Counted from the stretch's first letter, positions 57,701 to 64,000 are shown. The stretch is DNA of 64,000 nucleotides from Gp1-AA122 sp036378535 (GCA_036378535.1 DASUWH010000050.1:43902-107901); one strand, 5' to 3'. The notes: generated by a model not told the origin, from the sequence alone. Made by a program: numbers and translations.

Positions 57701-57930
57701 TGAAGCTGGAATTAATCGGGGAAGCGTTCAATGCATTGAATCGCGATAACCAGCGGGTCGATATCTCCAGCGATAGCTTTGTCAACCAGGCGGGCCAATT
57801 CGTGAAAGTGAATAAAATTGTGGGGATCAATAACTTCCCTGCTTATTACCAAAGGCGCGCTAACTTGCTGCGCGCCACCAGCGCATATGCGCCCCGGCAG
57901 ATGCAATTGGCAGTGCGTTTATCATTCTGA
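54727..57930 (+). CDS. TonB-dependent Oar-like outer-membrane receptor
   Basis: A 1067-residue protein. Signal peptide about 1-36; a carboxypeptidase-regulatory-like domain (about 37-120: LRGVVMDSRGALVEGATVTAVS); a plug with VDGTDNNNAFFAQARGR and VNVITKSGSNRLHGTAFYFIR (about 150-275); then a long 22-strand-type barrel ending in LAVRLSF with a terminal Phe. Large families of these Oar-like transporters are typical of Acidobacteriota and are thought to take up oligosaccharides or other large nutrients. The substrate is unknown. GGAG precedes ATG 54727, and a hairpin terminator follows. Confidence 0.92.
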   Translation: MGCPSPRNLCVPRLNFKASLVLIFVLTPVLTLGQDASTAALRGVVMDSRGALVEGATVTAVSATTGIRNSATTNREGIYFFDLMPPGDYSARAEAKGMSPEVSPGLHLDVGGITQLDFRLSVAGTKETVTVSGAPPLVETQPSAVSAVVEESAIEGLPLNGRRFTDLALLAPGVTQDPRGLTSSSNGDLAFGGVRGYQSSYLVDGTDNNNAFFAQARGRYRAPYQFSNEVVQEFRVSSNSYGAELGRAGGAVVNVITKSGSNRLHGTAFYFIRDSAMAAQQPFLDFKPSSDQHQFGFTVGGPIKSNRAFFFAGFDQHLFYVPTIVRFVNGSSVLVPQASTGPLNQGDYEDTDKGLVLAAATQLSSLAGQFRSKLLGNAGFVKIDLALNSRNYLSARVNTSRYFGTNNVFFDPASPITTYAISDNGEEDVKTESASVSLTSAFTTRLTSHLRGQFSRDLQLSQSNSNDALTRIYGIFDGFGRSTILPRQAREHRLHLAETLSWETARHTWKFGGDSLFTWIYNFFPSLSGGEYYFDNIRVDPWTFDPMRTGMKITPLRAYAHAVPRYYMQNFGNYDSHPDTNEYAWFLQDTLRATSRLAVSLGVRYDLQTFDTKGLISNPLWPDSGKVPNNRNNFAPRIGMAYSIGDHRPVVIRAGYGIFYTRIPQVYTSAVITGNGLNNSNLFLDNQNFYGNRIFPQYPQPLVNCPPVATSCSPPAKLKAFTTSDISAFSHNFRTPHVQQGSLNVEREVGHRLAAGVSYLYVHGQNLIRARDVNLPIPQQVSYPVFDETGVSLLGYYNVDSFSSWQFSRSMTCPWPPCINPLGRPIASLGAINVFESAASSFYNAMTISLRRRMTNGVYFNVGYTLAHAIDNGQDALLTGGSLVQNTYSPNSRGPSTTDQRHRLVFSWIAEPRPFPRSHDFLAKLLNHWRFSGVSTYGSGRPVDARISGDPNQDGNNLNDRLPGYSRNAFLGPDYATTDLRLARRLNIGSRLKLELIGEAFNALNRDNQRVDISSDSFVNQAGQFVKVNKIVGINNFPAYYQRRANLLRATSAYAPRQMQLAVRLSF

Positions 57931-57936
57931 GAAAAC

Positions 57937-57979
57937 ATGCGGCCACCGCGCCAAAAACCTGCTCGGCAGCCGCATTTTT
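57937..57979 (+). terminator. Terminator-like hairpin after the TonB receptor
   Basis: ATGCGGC and GCCGCAT pair across a 25-base loop and are followed by TTTT and C. It begins six bases after the receptor stop codon. Confidence 0.55.
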
Positions 57980-58071
57980 CCTATCCAAAATCCCACTTAG
58001 GACTTGACTTGCCTGACGAACCTTGCAATAACTACAGGGTCCAAATAGGACGAGTTTGGGGGTGTGTAGTT

Positions 58072-58269
58072 TTGGCGGAAGTCAGAATTCAAGAGGGCGA
58101 ATCCCTCGAGAACGCTCTGCGCCGATTCAAACGCAAGGTGCAACAGGAAGACATCATCAAGGAAGTGAAGCGTCACTCCTTTTACCTGAAGCCCGGCGAG
58201 AAGAAGCGCGTGAAAGAAGCGTTGGCGCGCAAGCGCAGTCGCAAAAAAGCACGTAAAGAACAGGAGTAA
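58072..58269 (+). CDS. rpsU: Ribosomal protein bS21
   Basis: A 65-residue protein of the small ribosomal subunit. AEVRIQEGESLENALRRFKR and EDIIKEVKRHSFYLKPGEKK are characteristic of bS21, with a basic C-terminus (KRSRKKARKEQE). TTG 58072 is chosen because homology begins at that codon; the frame is open upstream without homology. bS21 binds near the 3' end of 16S rRNA and helps initiation. A strong terminator follows. Confidence 0.93.
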   Translation: MAEVRIQEGESLENALRRFKRKVQQEDIIKEVKRHSFYLKPGEKKRVKEALARKRSRKKARKEQE

Positions 58270-58280
58270 TTACTGATTTT

Positions 58281-58306
58281 GGGTCGCTCCCTCTCGGGAG
58301 CGACCC
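58281..58306 (+). terminator. Rho-independent terminator after rpsU
   Basis: GGGTCGCTCC-CTCTC-GGGAGCGACCC forms a perfect stem with a 5-base loop, then CTCATAGTCTTTTC. It lies 11 bases after the rpsU stop. Confidence 0.8.
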
Positions 58307-58503
58307 CTCATAGTCTTTTCTGGCTCTCTTCCCCGGGCCTTAGGGTATTGCAGAAGTTCTAGAAGCATCCGTACGCCAGGCCGACGTACGGCGGGCCGAA
58401 CCCAGGGACCACATACAAGCAGGGGTGGACACGAACTTCTGTCGTATTCGCGACGCGGATTGGCCCGCAGCGCATGCGACCGAGGGCCGAAGGGAGCTTT
58501 TCC

Positions 58504-58824
58504 ATGGAATTCCAGGACAAGGTTCTGAAGTGTGTTGATTGCGGCGCCGATTTCATCTTCACCGCCGGGGAGCAGTTGTTCTTTCACGATAAGCAGTTCA
58601 AGAACGAGCCCAAGCGCTGCAAGATCTGCAAGGCCAAGCGAGTCGCTGTCCTGGGCGCGACCGCAGCGCCGGTTGGAAATCATACTTACAACAAAGTTGA
58701 GACGCGAACCAAGTGTTCGCAGTGCGGGAAGGAAACCACTGTCCCGTTCAAACCCACTCAGGGGCGCCCGGTATTTTGTCGGGAATGCTTTCAGCAACGC
58801 CGAACGTCTGCGGTAAGCGCCTGA
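58504..58824 (+). CDS. Zinc-ribbon protein (two CxxC pairs)
   Basis: A 106-residue protein with two zinc-ribbon modules: LKCVDCGADFIFTAGEQLFF and RCKICKAKR form the first, TKCSQCGKETTVPF and VFCRECF the second. The family is common in Acidobacteriota and Chloroflexota and is often named a CxxC-x17-CxxC zinc-binding protein; its function is unknown, though RNA or DNA binding is plausible. ATG 58504 is chosen because AAGGGAG precedes it and the family begins there. Confidence 0.82.
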   Translation: MEFQDKVLKCVDCGADFIFTAGEQLFFHDKQFKNEPKRCKICKAKRVAVLGATAAPVGNHTYNKVETRTKCSQCGKETTVPFKPTQGRPVFCRECFQQRRTSAVSA

Positions 58825-58863
58825 GAGGGCCTGCCGCGCGCAGCTTGTGGGCAGCTTCCGCGG

Positions 58864-59316
58864 TCAGCTTACCTTCCGATTATTCTTTTCGGGGAAGTCC
58901 GCGCGCGTAGCCTGCAACGAGCGATCAAGAGACTGCGACTGTTTCTCGTCCTCGTGATTCACCAGCAAAGCTTCAATTTGGCGGACCAGATCCCGGGTGC
59001 CGATCGGCTTCACCAGCAGCGACTGTGCGCCGCGATCCTGCCAATTGCTGTCGGGAGGCGGATACGCCGTCAAAATAGCGGTTGCCGGACGATACTTCTG
59101 GGCGCGTGCTGCCTGTACCACTTGCCATCCCGCAGTTTCGGTTTCCATCCTCATGTCGGTGATAACCATGTGATAGGAACCCGTGTCCAGCTTGGTTTTG
59201 GCGTCGGAAACTGAGGTGGCCGTGTGCACGTCAAAATCATGCATTTCCAGCACAGCTTTCAACGTAAGCAGAACTGCCACATCATCGTCGACCAGCAGAA
59301 TGCGCCGCTTCATCAA
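58864..59316 (-). CDS. Response regulator receiver protein
   Basis: A 150-residue receiver with canonical residues: LLVDDDVAV (acidic triad), VITDMRM (phospho-Asp about 54), ILTAYPPP (Thr) and LLVKPIG (Lys about 103). After about residue 120 there is a polar tail (NHEDEKQSQSLDRSLQ). No output domain is present. It is divergent from mtaB. The cognate kinase is unknown. Confidence 0.9.
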   Translation of the reverse strand: MMKRRILLVDDDVAVLLTLKAVLEMHDFDVHTATSVSDAKTKLDTGSYHMVITDMRMETETAGWQVVQAARAQKYRPATAILTAYPPPDSNWQDRGAQSLLVKPIGTRDLVRQIEALLVNHEDEKQSQSLDRSLQATRADFPEKNNRKVS

Positions 59317-59388
59317 GCACTTCTCCCAATCTTGCAGGTCCGTCAGCCACTCACCCGCGCATACACCTACGATCTTCTACGCTACTAT

Positions 59389-61005
59389 ATGCGAGTGGCA
59401 AGATTTTACGTACAAAATTTTGGCTGTAGAGCGACCCAGGCGGACGGCGCCGCTATAGAGCGCCAGTTCAGGGATCGCGGTTTGCCGCGAGCAGCCACCC
59501 TCGATGAAGCTGACATTGTCATCCTCAATACATGTACGGTAACCGCCGCCGCCGATCAGGATGCCCGTGCCACCATCCGGCGCATCCATCGGGAAAATCC
59601 CGGTGGTCGCATCATTGTGACCGGCTGCTATGCCCAGCGGGCCCCTCAGGAAATTGCCGCTCTGCCCGGCGTCACACAAGTAATCGGAAATTCCGATAAG
59701 CACCGCCTCGCCGAAATCGCAATGCCGGACTTGCCCCTCTCTTCAGGGTTGCCATTCCGAGCGAAGCGAAGAATCTGCAGTTCCGGATCAGCAAGTACGT
59801 CAAAGAATCTCGTCCCCCTGGCCGCATTGACTGAGAACCAGGAACTGAGAACTGAGAACTCGATTTTCGTTTCCGATATCTTCGCCCACACGGAACTGCT
59901 CGCAGCCCCGGTTTTCGACGCCGCCAACGACCGCACCCGCCCGAACCTAAAGGTACAGGACGGCTGCGATAACCGGTGCTCGTTCTGCATCATTCCGTAC
60001 GTTCGCGGACAAAGCCGTTCGCTGCCTCTCGCGCAGGTCATAGGCGAAGTGAACACTTTGGTCAGCGCCGGCTATCGTGAAGTGGTGATATCGGGTATCA
60101 ACCTGGGCCGCTGGGGACGGGATTTAGTCGTCGGTCTTCAGTCGTCAGCCGTCAGCCAAGATAGTCTTCGCCAACGACCAACGACTAACGACCAACGCCT
60201 GGGTTCAAGCCAACGATCAAAGACCAAAGACCAACGACTCGGCTTCGAAGACCTGGTCTGTGCGATTCTCCACGAAACCAGGCTGGAAAAGCTGCGCATC
60301 AGTTCGGTTGAACCGATGGATTGGAGCGACGAACTGATCAAGCTGGTCGCATCATCTCCGCGCATCGCCAAGCATGCGCACGTGCCCATGCAGTCAGGCA
60401 GCGATCGCGTGCTTCGCGCAATGCACCGAAAATATCGGCCCTGGCACTATCGGGAGAAGATCGAGAAGATTCGCGCTGCCATGCCGACTGCCGCGATCGG
60501 TGCCGATGTCATGGTCGGCTTTCCCGGCGAGTCCGACGAGGATTTCGAGCAGACCCGCCGTATGGTCGAGGAACTCCCCTTCACCTACCTGCACGTGTTC
60601 ACCTACTCCTCGCGCCCAGATACGCCCGCCGCCACCATGTCTAATCAAGTTCCGGTTCAGGTCGCAAGGGAACGTAACCGCATTCTGCGCGAGCTCGCCA
60701 GTGACAAGAAGCTGGCGTTTATGCGCTCGTTTGTTGGCAAGACCATCGACGCCATCACCCTCAACGTGTCCGATGGCGAGCGCACCGAGGCGTTGACGGA
60801 TAACTATCTGAAGCTGCGACTCGCTGGAACATGGCAGGCAAATCAGTGGATCAGTACTCGTGTCCAATCGGTAGTTGATGGCCAGCTGATAGGTGACCCG
60901 AGCTTCGGTTGGCCGGACGGCCGTGAGCGGCCGTCCCTACTCAGTTCGTGTCAGAACACCGCAATCCAGTCTGCATCCGAGACGGCGCCACAAGCTGAGA
61001 GCTGA
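59389..61005 (+). CDS. mtaB: tRNA t6A37 methylthiotransferase MtaB, with repeat-derived inserts
   Basis: A 538-residue radical-SAM methylthiotransferase that converts t6A to ms2t6A at position 37 of tRNAs. The N-terminal UPF0004 domain has NFGCRATQADG (about 10-20), ILNTCTVTAAAD and GCYAQRAP; the radical SAM cluster is in DGCDNRCSFC; the C-terminal TRAM region is degenerate. Most homologues have about 430-450 residues. The excess lies at about 119-159, 246-285 and the C-terminal tail, all encoded by palindromes or heptanucleotide repeats like those between genes. ATG 59389 was chosen; frame extends 5' but without homology. Confidence 0.92.
   Translation: MRVARFYVQNFGCRATQADGAAIERQFRDRGLPRAATLDEADIVILNTCTVTAAADQDARATIRRIHRENPGGRIIVTGCYAQRAPQEIAALPGVTQVIGNSDKHRLAEIAMPDLPLSSGLPFRAKRRICSSGSASTSKNLVPLAALTENQELRTENSIFVSDIFAHTELLAAPVFDAANDRTRPNLKVQDGCDNRCSFCIIPYVRGQSRSLPLAQVIGEVNTLVSAGYREVVISGINLGRWGRDLVVGLQSSAVSQDSLRQRPTTNDQRLGSSQRSKTKDQRLGFEDLVCAILHETRLEKLRISSVEPMDWSDELIKLVASSPRIAKHAHVPMQSGSDRVLRAMHRKYRPWHYREKIEKIRAAMPTAAIGADVMVGFPGESDEDFEQTRRMVEELPFTYLHVFTYSSRPDTPAATMSNQVPVQVARERNRILRELASDKKLAFMRSFVGKTIDAITLNVSDGERTEALTDNYLKLRLAGTWQANQWISTRVQSVVDGQLIGDPSFGWPDGRERPSLLSSCQNTAIQSASETAPQAES
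59745..59865. repeat. Repeat-derived insertion 1 in mtaB
   Basis: Contains CCATTCCGAGCGAAGCGAAG (59751-59770), a copy of the dispersed TGTCATYCCGAGCGAAGCGA family, and the heptad run GGAACTGAGAACTGAGAACT (about 59840-59859). It is translated as about residues 119-159 between conserved MtaB blocks and keeps the frame open. Confidence 0.75.
60125..60243. repeat. Repeat-derived insertion 2 in mtaB (heptad hairpin)
   Basis: Left arm of seven-base units (GTCGTCG-GTCTTCA-GTCGTCA, 60127-60147) and two inverted blocks (CCAACGACCAACGACTAACG at 60171 and CAAAGACCAAAGACCAACGA-like at 60217). It is translated as about residues 246-285, a polar Arg/Gln/Ser-rich loop, without stop codons. Confidence 0.8.
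60911..60939. repeat. Palindrome in the 3' end of mtaB
   Basis: GGCCGGACGGCC-GTGA-GCGGCCGTCC followed by CTAC, a relative of the 8255 family. It is translated as part of the C-terminal extension. A heptad run AGCTGAG-AGCTGAC-GGCTGAA-AGCTGAC (60993-61020) follows and spans the stop codon. Confidence 0.7.
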
Positions 61006-61029
61006 CGGCTGAAAGCTGACAGCTATTTT

Positions 61030-61038
61030 TGCTATAAT
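61030..61038 (+). promoter_or_regulatory. Extended -10 promoter upstream of infC
   Basis: TGC-TATAAT, a perfect extended -10 element, lies about 40 bases upstream of the infC start. No -35 hexamer stands at the right distance. It would serve the infC-rpmI-rplT-pheS-pheT series. Confidence 0.6.
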
Positions 61039-61077
61039 CTTCTATCCCACTCGCACAGTCAGCGACCGGAGGATTGT

Positions 61078-61650
61078 ATCGATAAGCGTTTTATCCGCAC
61101 CAATGAGCGTATCCGCGCACGCGAAATCCGCGTGATTGATGATGAAGGCCAGCAGATGGGAATCATGCCGCCCTTCGAAGCGCTCAAGAAAGCCCGCGAA
61201 CAAAACCTGGACCTGGTTGAGATTTCTCCCACCGCCAATCCACCCGTATGCCGCATCATGGATTACGGCAAGTATCTCTACCAGCAGGAAAAGAAAGAGC
61301 GCGAGGCTAAGAAGCATCAGAAGACGATTACGGTCAAGGAAGTGAAGTTCCGCATTAACGTGGACGATCACGATTACGAGACCAAAAAGAACCACGTGCT
61401 GCGGTTCCTGGACGAAGGCGATAAAGTCAAGGCGACCATCTTCTTCCGTGGCCGCGAAATGACGCGCACCGGCCTGGGACGGGAAATCCTGGAGCGCCTC
61501 ATCAAGGATATCGGCGAGCACGGGATCGTCGAATTCAGGCCACGGCAGGAAGGCAACACGCTGCATTTGATCCTGGCACCGAAGAAGGCCGAGGCTCCGA
61601 AGAAAGAGCACAGGCCGCCAGCACCGCAGCAGCGCGCCAGCCAGGCGTAG
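61078..61650 (+). CDS. infC: Translation initiation factor IF-3, ATC start codon
   Basis: A 190-residue IF-3. Homology begins with DKRFIRTNERIRAREIRVID right after codon ATC 61078, which lies four bases after GGAGGA (61068-61073); no ATG, GTG or TTG is available at that place. The N-domain (about 8-75) includes ALKKAREQNLDLVEISPTA, the linker is basic, and the C-domain (about 85-175) has KEVKFRINVDDHDYETKK. AUU, AUC or other rare starts are known for infC and allow IF-3 to repress its own translation. The C-terminus has an Ala/Pro/Lys extension. Confidence 0.95.
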   Translation: MDKRFIRTNERIRAREIRVIDDEGQQMGIMPPFEALKKAREQNLDLVEISPTANPPVCRIMDYGKYLYQQEKKEREAKKHQKTITVKEVKFRINVDDHDYETKKNHVLRFLDEGDKVKATIFFRGREMTRTGLGREILERLIKDIGEHGIVEFRPRQEGNTLHLILAPKKAEAPKKEHRPPAPQQRASQA

Positions 61651-61660
61651 AAAAGGCACC

Positions 61661-61775
61661 ATTCAGCAGTCAGCACTCAGCATTCAGTCGCTTGAGATTA
61701 CTGCCACTGCTTAAGTACTGAATGCTGAGTGCTGAATGCTAACCTGAGAACTGACAACCGAGAACTGAGAACTAC
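61661..61775. repeat. Heptanucleotide repeats between infC and rpmI
   Basis: ATTCAGC-AGTCAGC-ACTCAGC-ATTCAGT (61661-61688), the inverted arm TACTGAATGCTGAGTGCTGA (61716-61735) and a third array CTGAGAA-CTGACAA-CCGAGAA-CTGAGAA (61744-61771). The last unit ends eight bases before the rpmI start and leaves no clear Shine-Dalgarno. Confidence 0.85.
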
Positions 61776-61779
61776 TTAA

Positions 61780-61974
61780 ATGCCAAAGTTGAAAACACAC
61801 AGCGGCGCTTCCAAGCGCTTCAAGAAAACCGGGACAGGAAAGGTGAAGCGCGGCCATTCGCACCTGCGCCACATCCTGACCTCCAAAGACAAGAAGCGGA
61901 AACGTAAACTAGGGACGGCCACGCTGGTCGATCCCGCGGATCAGCCGAAGATCAAGCGCATGATCCCGTACTAG
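61780..61974 (+). CDS. rpmI: Ribosomal protein bL35
   Basis: A 64-residue protein of the large subunit: KLKTHSGASKRFKKTGTGKV and RGHSHLRHILTSKDKKRKRK are bL35 signatures. The position between infC and rplT is the universal order. The start ATG is directly preceded by repeat DNA rather than a normal ribosome-binding site, so it may depend on upstream translation. Confidence 0.97.
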   Translation: MPKLKTHSGASKRFKKTGTGKVKRGHSHLRHILTSKDKKRKRKLGTATLVDPADQPKIKRMIPY

Positions 61975-62056
61975 TCGTTAGTCATTCGGCGTTGGTCGTT
62001 GGCCAACGCCGCAGCGGGTTGCTAGCAGCTAGAGGCTAGTAGCTAGAAGCTGCCAA
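61973..62056. repeat. Two heptanucleotide arrays between rpmI and rplT
   Basis: GTCGTTA-GTCATTC-GGCGTTG-GTCGTTG (from about 61975) includes the stem GGCGTTGG/CCAACGCC (61988-62010). A second array GCTAGCA-GCTAGAG-GCTAGTA-GCTAGAA-GCTGCC (62021-62054) belongs to another unit type. Confidence 0.8.
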
Positions 62057-62123
62057 GGCGCGTGAAGAGGTCATAGACGTCCTACCTCCAGCCGCCGTAA
62101 ATAGAAATGAAAAGGAGCAAGTC

Positions 62124-62489
62124 ATGCCTCGTGTCAAACGTGGAACCAAACGCCGCGCCAAGCGCAAAAAGATATTAGATCGCGCCAGCGGTTATTTCCT
62201 TACTAAATCGAAACTCTACCGCTCCGCCAAAGAAGCCGTCGAGCGCGGCTTGAAGTTCGCCTACTCCGGACGCAAGCAGAAAAAGCGCCAGTACCGCTCG
62301 CTGTGGATCGTCCGCATCGGCGCCGCTGCCAAGCTGAACGGGATGAGCTACAACCAGTTCATCCACGGGCTGAAGACTGCCGGCGTGGAACTGGATCGCA
62401 AGATCCTTGCCGATCTGGCGGTCAACGATCCCGGCGCCTTTAAAAGCCTCGCCGAGCAGGCGAGGGGCGCTCTCGGCGGGGCCGCGTAA
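62124..62489 (+). CDS. rplT: Ribosomal protein bL20
   Basis: A 121-residue protein required early in large-subunit assembly. PRVKRGTKRRAKRKKIL, GYFLTKSKLYRSAKEAVERG and the YRSLWIVRIGAAAKLNGMSY core are typical. AAGGAG precedes ATG 62124. In some bacteria bL20 represses its own operon through an mRNA mimic; I see no such structure here. pheS follows 245 bases downstream beyond repeats. Confidence 0.97.
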   Translation: MPRVKRGTKRRAKRKKILDRASGYFLTKSKLYRSAKEAVERGLKFAYSGRKQKKRQYRSLWIVRIGAAAKLNGMSYNQFIHGLKTAGVELDRKILADLAVNDPGAFKSLAEQARGALGGAA

Positions 62490-62492
62490 TAC

Positions 62493-62526
62493 CAGCCTTT
62501 AGCTTTTAGCTATTAGCCTTTAGCTT
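62493..62526. repeat. Heptanucleotide array (AGCTTTT type)
   Basis: AGCCTTT-AGCTTTT-AGCTATT-AGCCTTT-AGCTT, four to five units right after the rplT stop. Confidence 0.7.
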
Positions 62527-62566
62527 GTTCATGCTGATGCCAGCATTCGGCATCGGAACAACTCAT

Positions 62567-62620
62567 GTAGGGACGGCCGCCCTTCGACTTCGCTCAGGGC
62601 AGGCTTTCGGCCGTCCGGGT
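62567..62620. repeat. Palindrome (GTAGGGACGGCCG type)
   Basis: GTAGGGACGGCCG and CGGCCGTCC pair across CCCTTCGACTTCGCTCAGGG; a relative of the 8255 family, between rplT and pheS. Confidence 0.65.
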
Positions 62621-62641
62621 TGGTTGTTCACCATTTAGGTT

Positions 62642-62724
62642 TGTCATTCCGAGCGAAGCGAGGAATCCGGATTTTGCCCGCACGAGCAAGAACCTAGATC
62701 CCGCGCTTCGCTCGGGATGACAAT
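62642..62724. repeat. Inverted pair of the TGTCATYCCGAGCGAAGCGA repeat
   Basis: TTGTCATTCCGAGCGAAGCG (62642-62661) and the complementary CGCTTCGCTCGGGATGACAA (62705-62724) can form a stem of about 25 pairs just upstream of pheS (GTG at 62735), which may hamper translation or act as a processing site. Confidence 0.8.
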
Positions 62725-62734
62725 GTGACTAGAC

Positions 62735-63853
62735 GTGGCCTACACCGTTCCCAAATTGACGGACTACTCGGCGGCTTCACTTGACGCGTCGGTTCGCGAT
62801 CTCCTGTCCGCACTCCATTCGGAAGCGGCGGCAGTCCGCAACCAGGCCGATTGGAAGATCTTCCGCGACCGCTGGGTGGCGCGAAAGAATGGTGTGCTCA
62901 CGCAAGTCAATGACATCTGGCTGAAAGCAGCGCCAAAAGATGCCAAGCGCGACGTCGGCCAGCGCGTAAACGAAATCAAGAAGCGCGTCGAAGAAACCGT
63001 CGATCAATCGGCTGAACGGCTAAAAACCGGTGGCTCGGCTCTTGAATCGGAGCGCCTCGACATCTCCTTTCCCGGCATTCGCCGCCCCATCGGAGCCGAG
63101 CACCCCGTCATCCAGACGACGAACGAAATCGTCTCCGTCTTCCGCAACCTCGGTTACTCGGTCGAGGAAGGCCCCGAGATCGAAACCGACTACTACAATT
63201 TCGAGTCGCTGAATTTCCCGCCGAATCATCCGGCGCGCGATACCCAGGACACGCTCTTCATCGCCAAGCAGGAAGCGAAGGCGCTGCGTGAGCGCCTGTT
63301 GCTGCGCACGCACACGTCTCCCGTGCAGATTCGCACTATGGAGAAGCTGAAGCCGCCGATCCGAATCGTGATCCCGGGCAAGGTCTACCGCAACGATCCC
63401 CCCGATGCCAGCCACTCGCCTATGTTCCACCAGATCGAGGGCCTGGCCGTCGACTACAACATCAAGTTCGGCGACCTCAAGGGCACGCTCGACCACTTCA
63501 TCAAGGCATTGCTGGGCTCAAGTGTTAAGACGCGCTTCAAGCCGTCCTTCTTCCCTTTCACCGAACCCAGCGCTGAGATGATGGTCAGTTGCTTCATCTG
63601 CGGCGGCAGCGGCTGGCGCGGAACCGAGCCCTGCCGCCCCTGCAAGCAGAGCGGCTGGATCGAGATTCTCGGCTGCGGCATGGTCGATCCGAATGTCTTC
63701 GAGTTCGTGAAGCACAACGGTTATGACCCCGAAAAAATTTCCGGATTTGCCTTTGGCATGGGCGTGGACCGAATTGCCATGCTGAAGTATGGACTCGATG
63801 ATTTGCAATTGTTCTTTCAGGGAGATGTGAGGTTTTTGGAGCAGTTTGTTTAA
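62735..63853 (+). CDS. pheS: Phenylalanyl-tRNA synthetase alpha subunit
   Basis: A 372-residue class II synthetase subunit starting at GTG 62735. The N-terminal coiled-coil (about 15-100) binds tRNA; motif 1 region GAEHPVIQTTNEIVSVFRNL, motif 2 KVYRNDPPDASHSPMFHQIE and motif 3 GFAFGMGVDRIAMLKYG are present. A Cys-rich insertion (CFICGGSGW, CRPC) lies at about 287-305, a zinc-ribbon-like loop seen in several phyla. It pairs with PheT, whose start lies 104 bases downstream. Confidence 0.96.
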   Translation: MAYTVPKLTDYSAASLDASVRDLLSALHSEAAAVRNQADWKIFRDRWVARKNGVLTQVNDIWLKAAPKDAKRDVGQRVNEIKKRVEETVDQSAERLKTGGSALESERLDISFPGIRRPIGAEHPVIQTTNEIVSVFRNLGYSVEEGPEIETDYYNFESLNFPPNHPARDTQDTLFIAKQEAKALRERLLLRTHTSPVQIRTMEKLKPPIRIVIPGKVYRNDPPDASHSPMFHQIEGLAVDYNIKFGDLKGTLDHFIKALLGSSVKTRFKPSFFPFTEPSAEMMVSCFICGGSGWRGTEPCRPCKQSGWIEILGCGMVDPNVFEFVKHNGYDPEKISGFAFGMGVDRIAMLKYGLDDLQLFFQGDVRFLEQFV

Positions 63854-63858
63854 AGAGG

Positions 63859-63888
63859 TCGTGCGTCGTTGGTCGTGCGTCGTGGGCG
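63859..63888. repeat. Heptanucleotide array (GTCGTGC type)
   Basis: GTCGTGC-GTCGTTG-GTCGTGC-GTCGTGG, four seven-base units in the gap between pheS and pheT. Confidence 0.75.
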
Positions 63889-63956
63889 AAGCAAAAACAG
63901 CACGTTGTCATTGCAAACGGCTTCGGCATGAGAAATCCCGGCTTCGAATGAGCTAA

Positions 63957-64000
63957 ATGAAACTTTCTGCACATTGGATTCGCGACTTCGTTGATCTGCC
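63957..64000 (+). CDS. pheT: Phenylalanyl-tRNA synthetase beta subunit, 5' end
   Basis: Only the first 14 codons are in the window: MKLSAHWIRDFVDL, the typical PheT N-terminus (compare M-K-x-S-x-x-W-L-x-x-F-V-D). Its position after pheS supports the call. Confidence 0.85.
   Translation, partial: MKLSAHWIRDFVDL

Noticed and set aside
59224..59388. 5' extension of mtaB
   Set aside because: The extra 55 codons are antisense to the response regulator and lack homology; MtaB homology begins at ATG 59389.

Overview
The window reads as a chromosomal segment of an Acidobacteriota bacterium, probably class Terriglobia (Koribacter-like); this is inferred. The grounds are an Oar-type TonB receptor with a carboxypeptidase-like N-terminus, a sortilin-like BNR protein, a serine hydrolase fused to a NamZ-type domain, an RpsU/zinc-ribbon pair, many sensor and receiver proteins, moderately high GC, and an unusual load of small palindromic and heptanucleotide repeats between genes. 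No phage, CRISPR array, tRNA or intact IS was seen.

Layout. 1-5.8 kb: end of a GerW/YtfJ-like gene, an RsbU-type phosphatase, a degenerate receiver, an isocitrate/isopropylmalate dehydrogenase, then ygfZ, a DUF1844 gene and a metallo-beta-lactamase-fold hydrolase in a row. 5.8-13.7 kb: ribF, two MFS transporters, and a minus-strand run of ubiD, an OsmC-like gene, a glutaredoxin with an in-frame TGA (probable selenoprotein) and an EamA transporter; also a pterin carbinolamine dehydratase. 13.8-18.9 kb: TPR protein, NfeD-type protease, slipin, SPOR protein and an ArsR regulator. 18.9-30.8 kb: a 1161-residue hybrid kinase divergent from an HD-GYP regulator, glycine-zipper proteins, MarR, a GAF-AMIN-amidase fusion and a PilZ-like protein. 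30.8-43.5 kb: serine hydrolase-NamZ fusion, polysaccharide deacetylase, msrA-msrB, BNR protein, fabH, SRP RNA, TgpA-like transglutaminase and a beta-barrel. 43.7-54 kb: cmk, a winged-helix protein, mutL, aspS, a frameshifted ACT-domain gene, hisS and a gamma-carbonic anhydrase. 54-64 kb: receivers, the TonB receptor, rpsU, a zinc ribbon, mtaB, then infC-rpmI-rplT-pheS-pheT.

Two signals stand out. First, a hidden 78-codon glutaredoxin reads through a TGA exactly where the first cysteine of CPPC belongs, and a hairpin fitting the bacterial SECIS consensus follows it. Second, palindromes and tandem heptanucleotides fill most intergenic gaps, and some copies sit in frame inside the conserved genes mtaB and ubiD, so that repeat DNA is translated. 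Other points are an ATC start codon for infC, two receivers without the phospho-accepting Asp, and an ACT-domain gene that carries a signal peptide and a frameshift.
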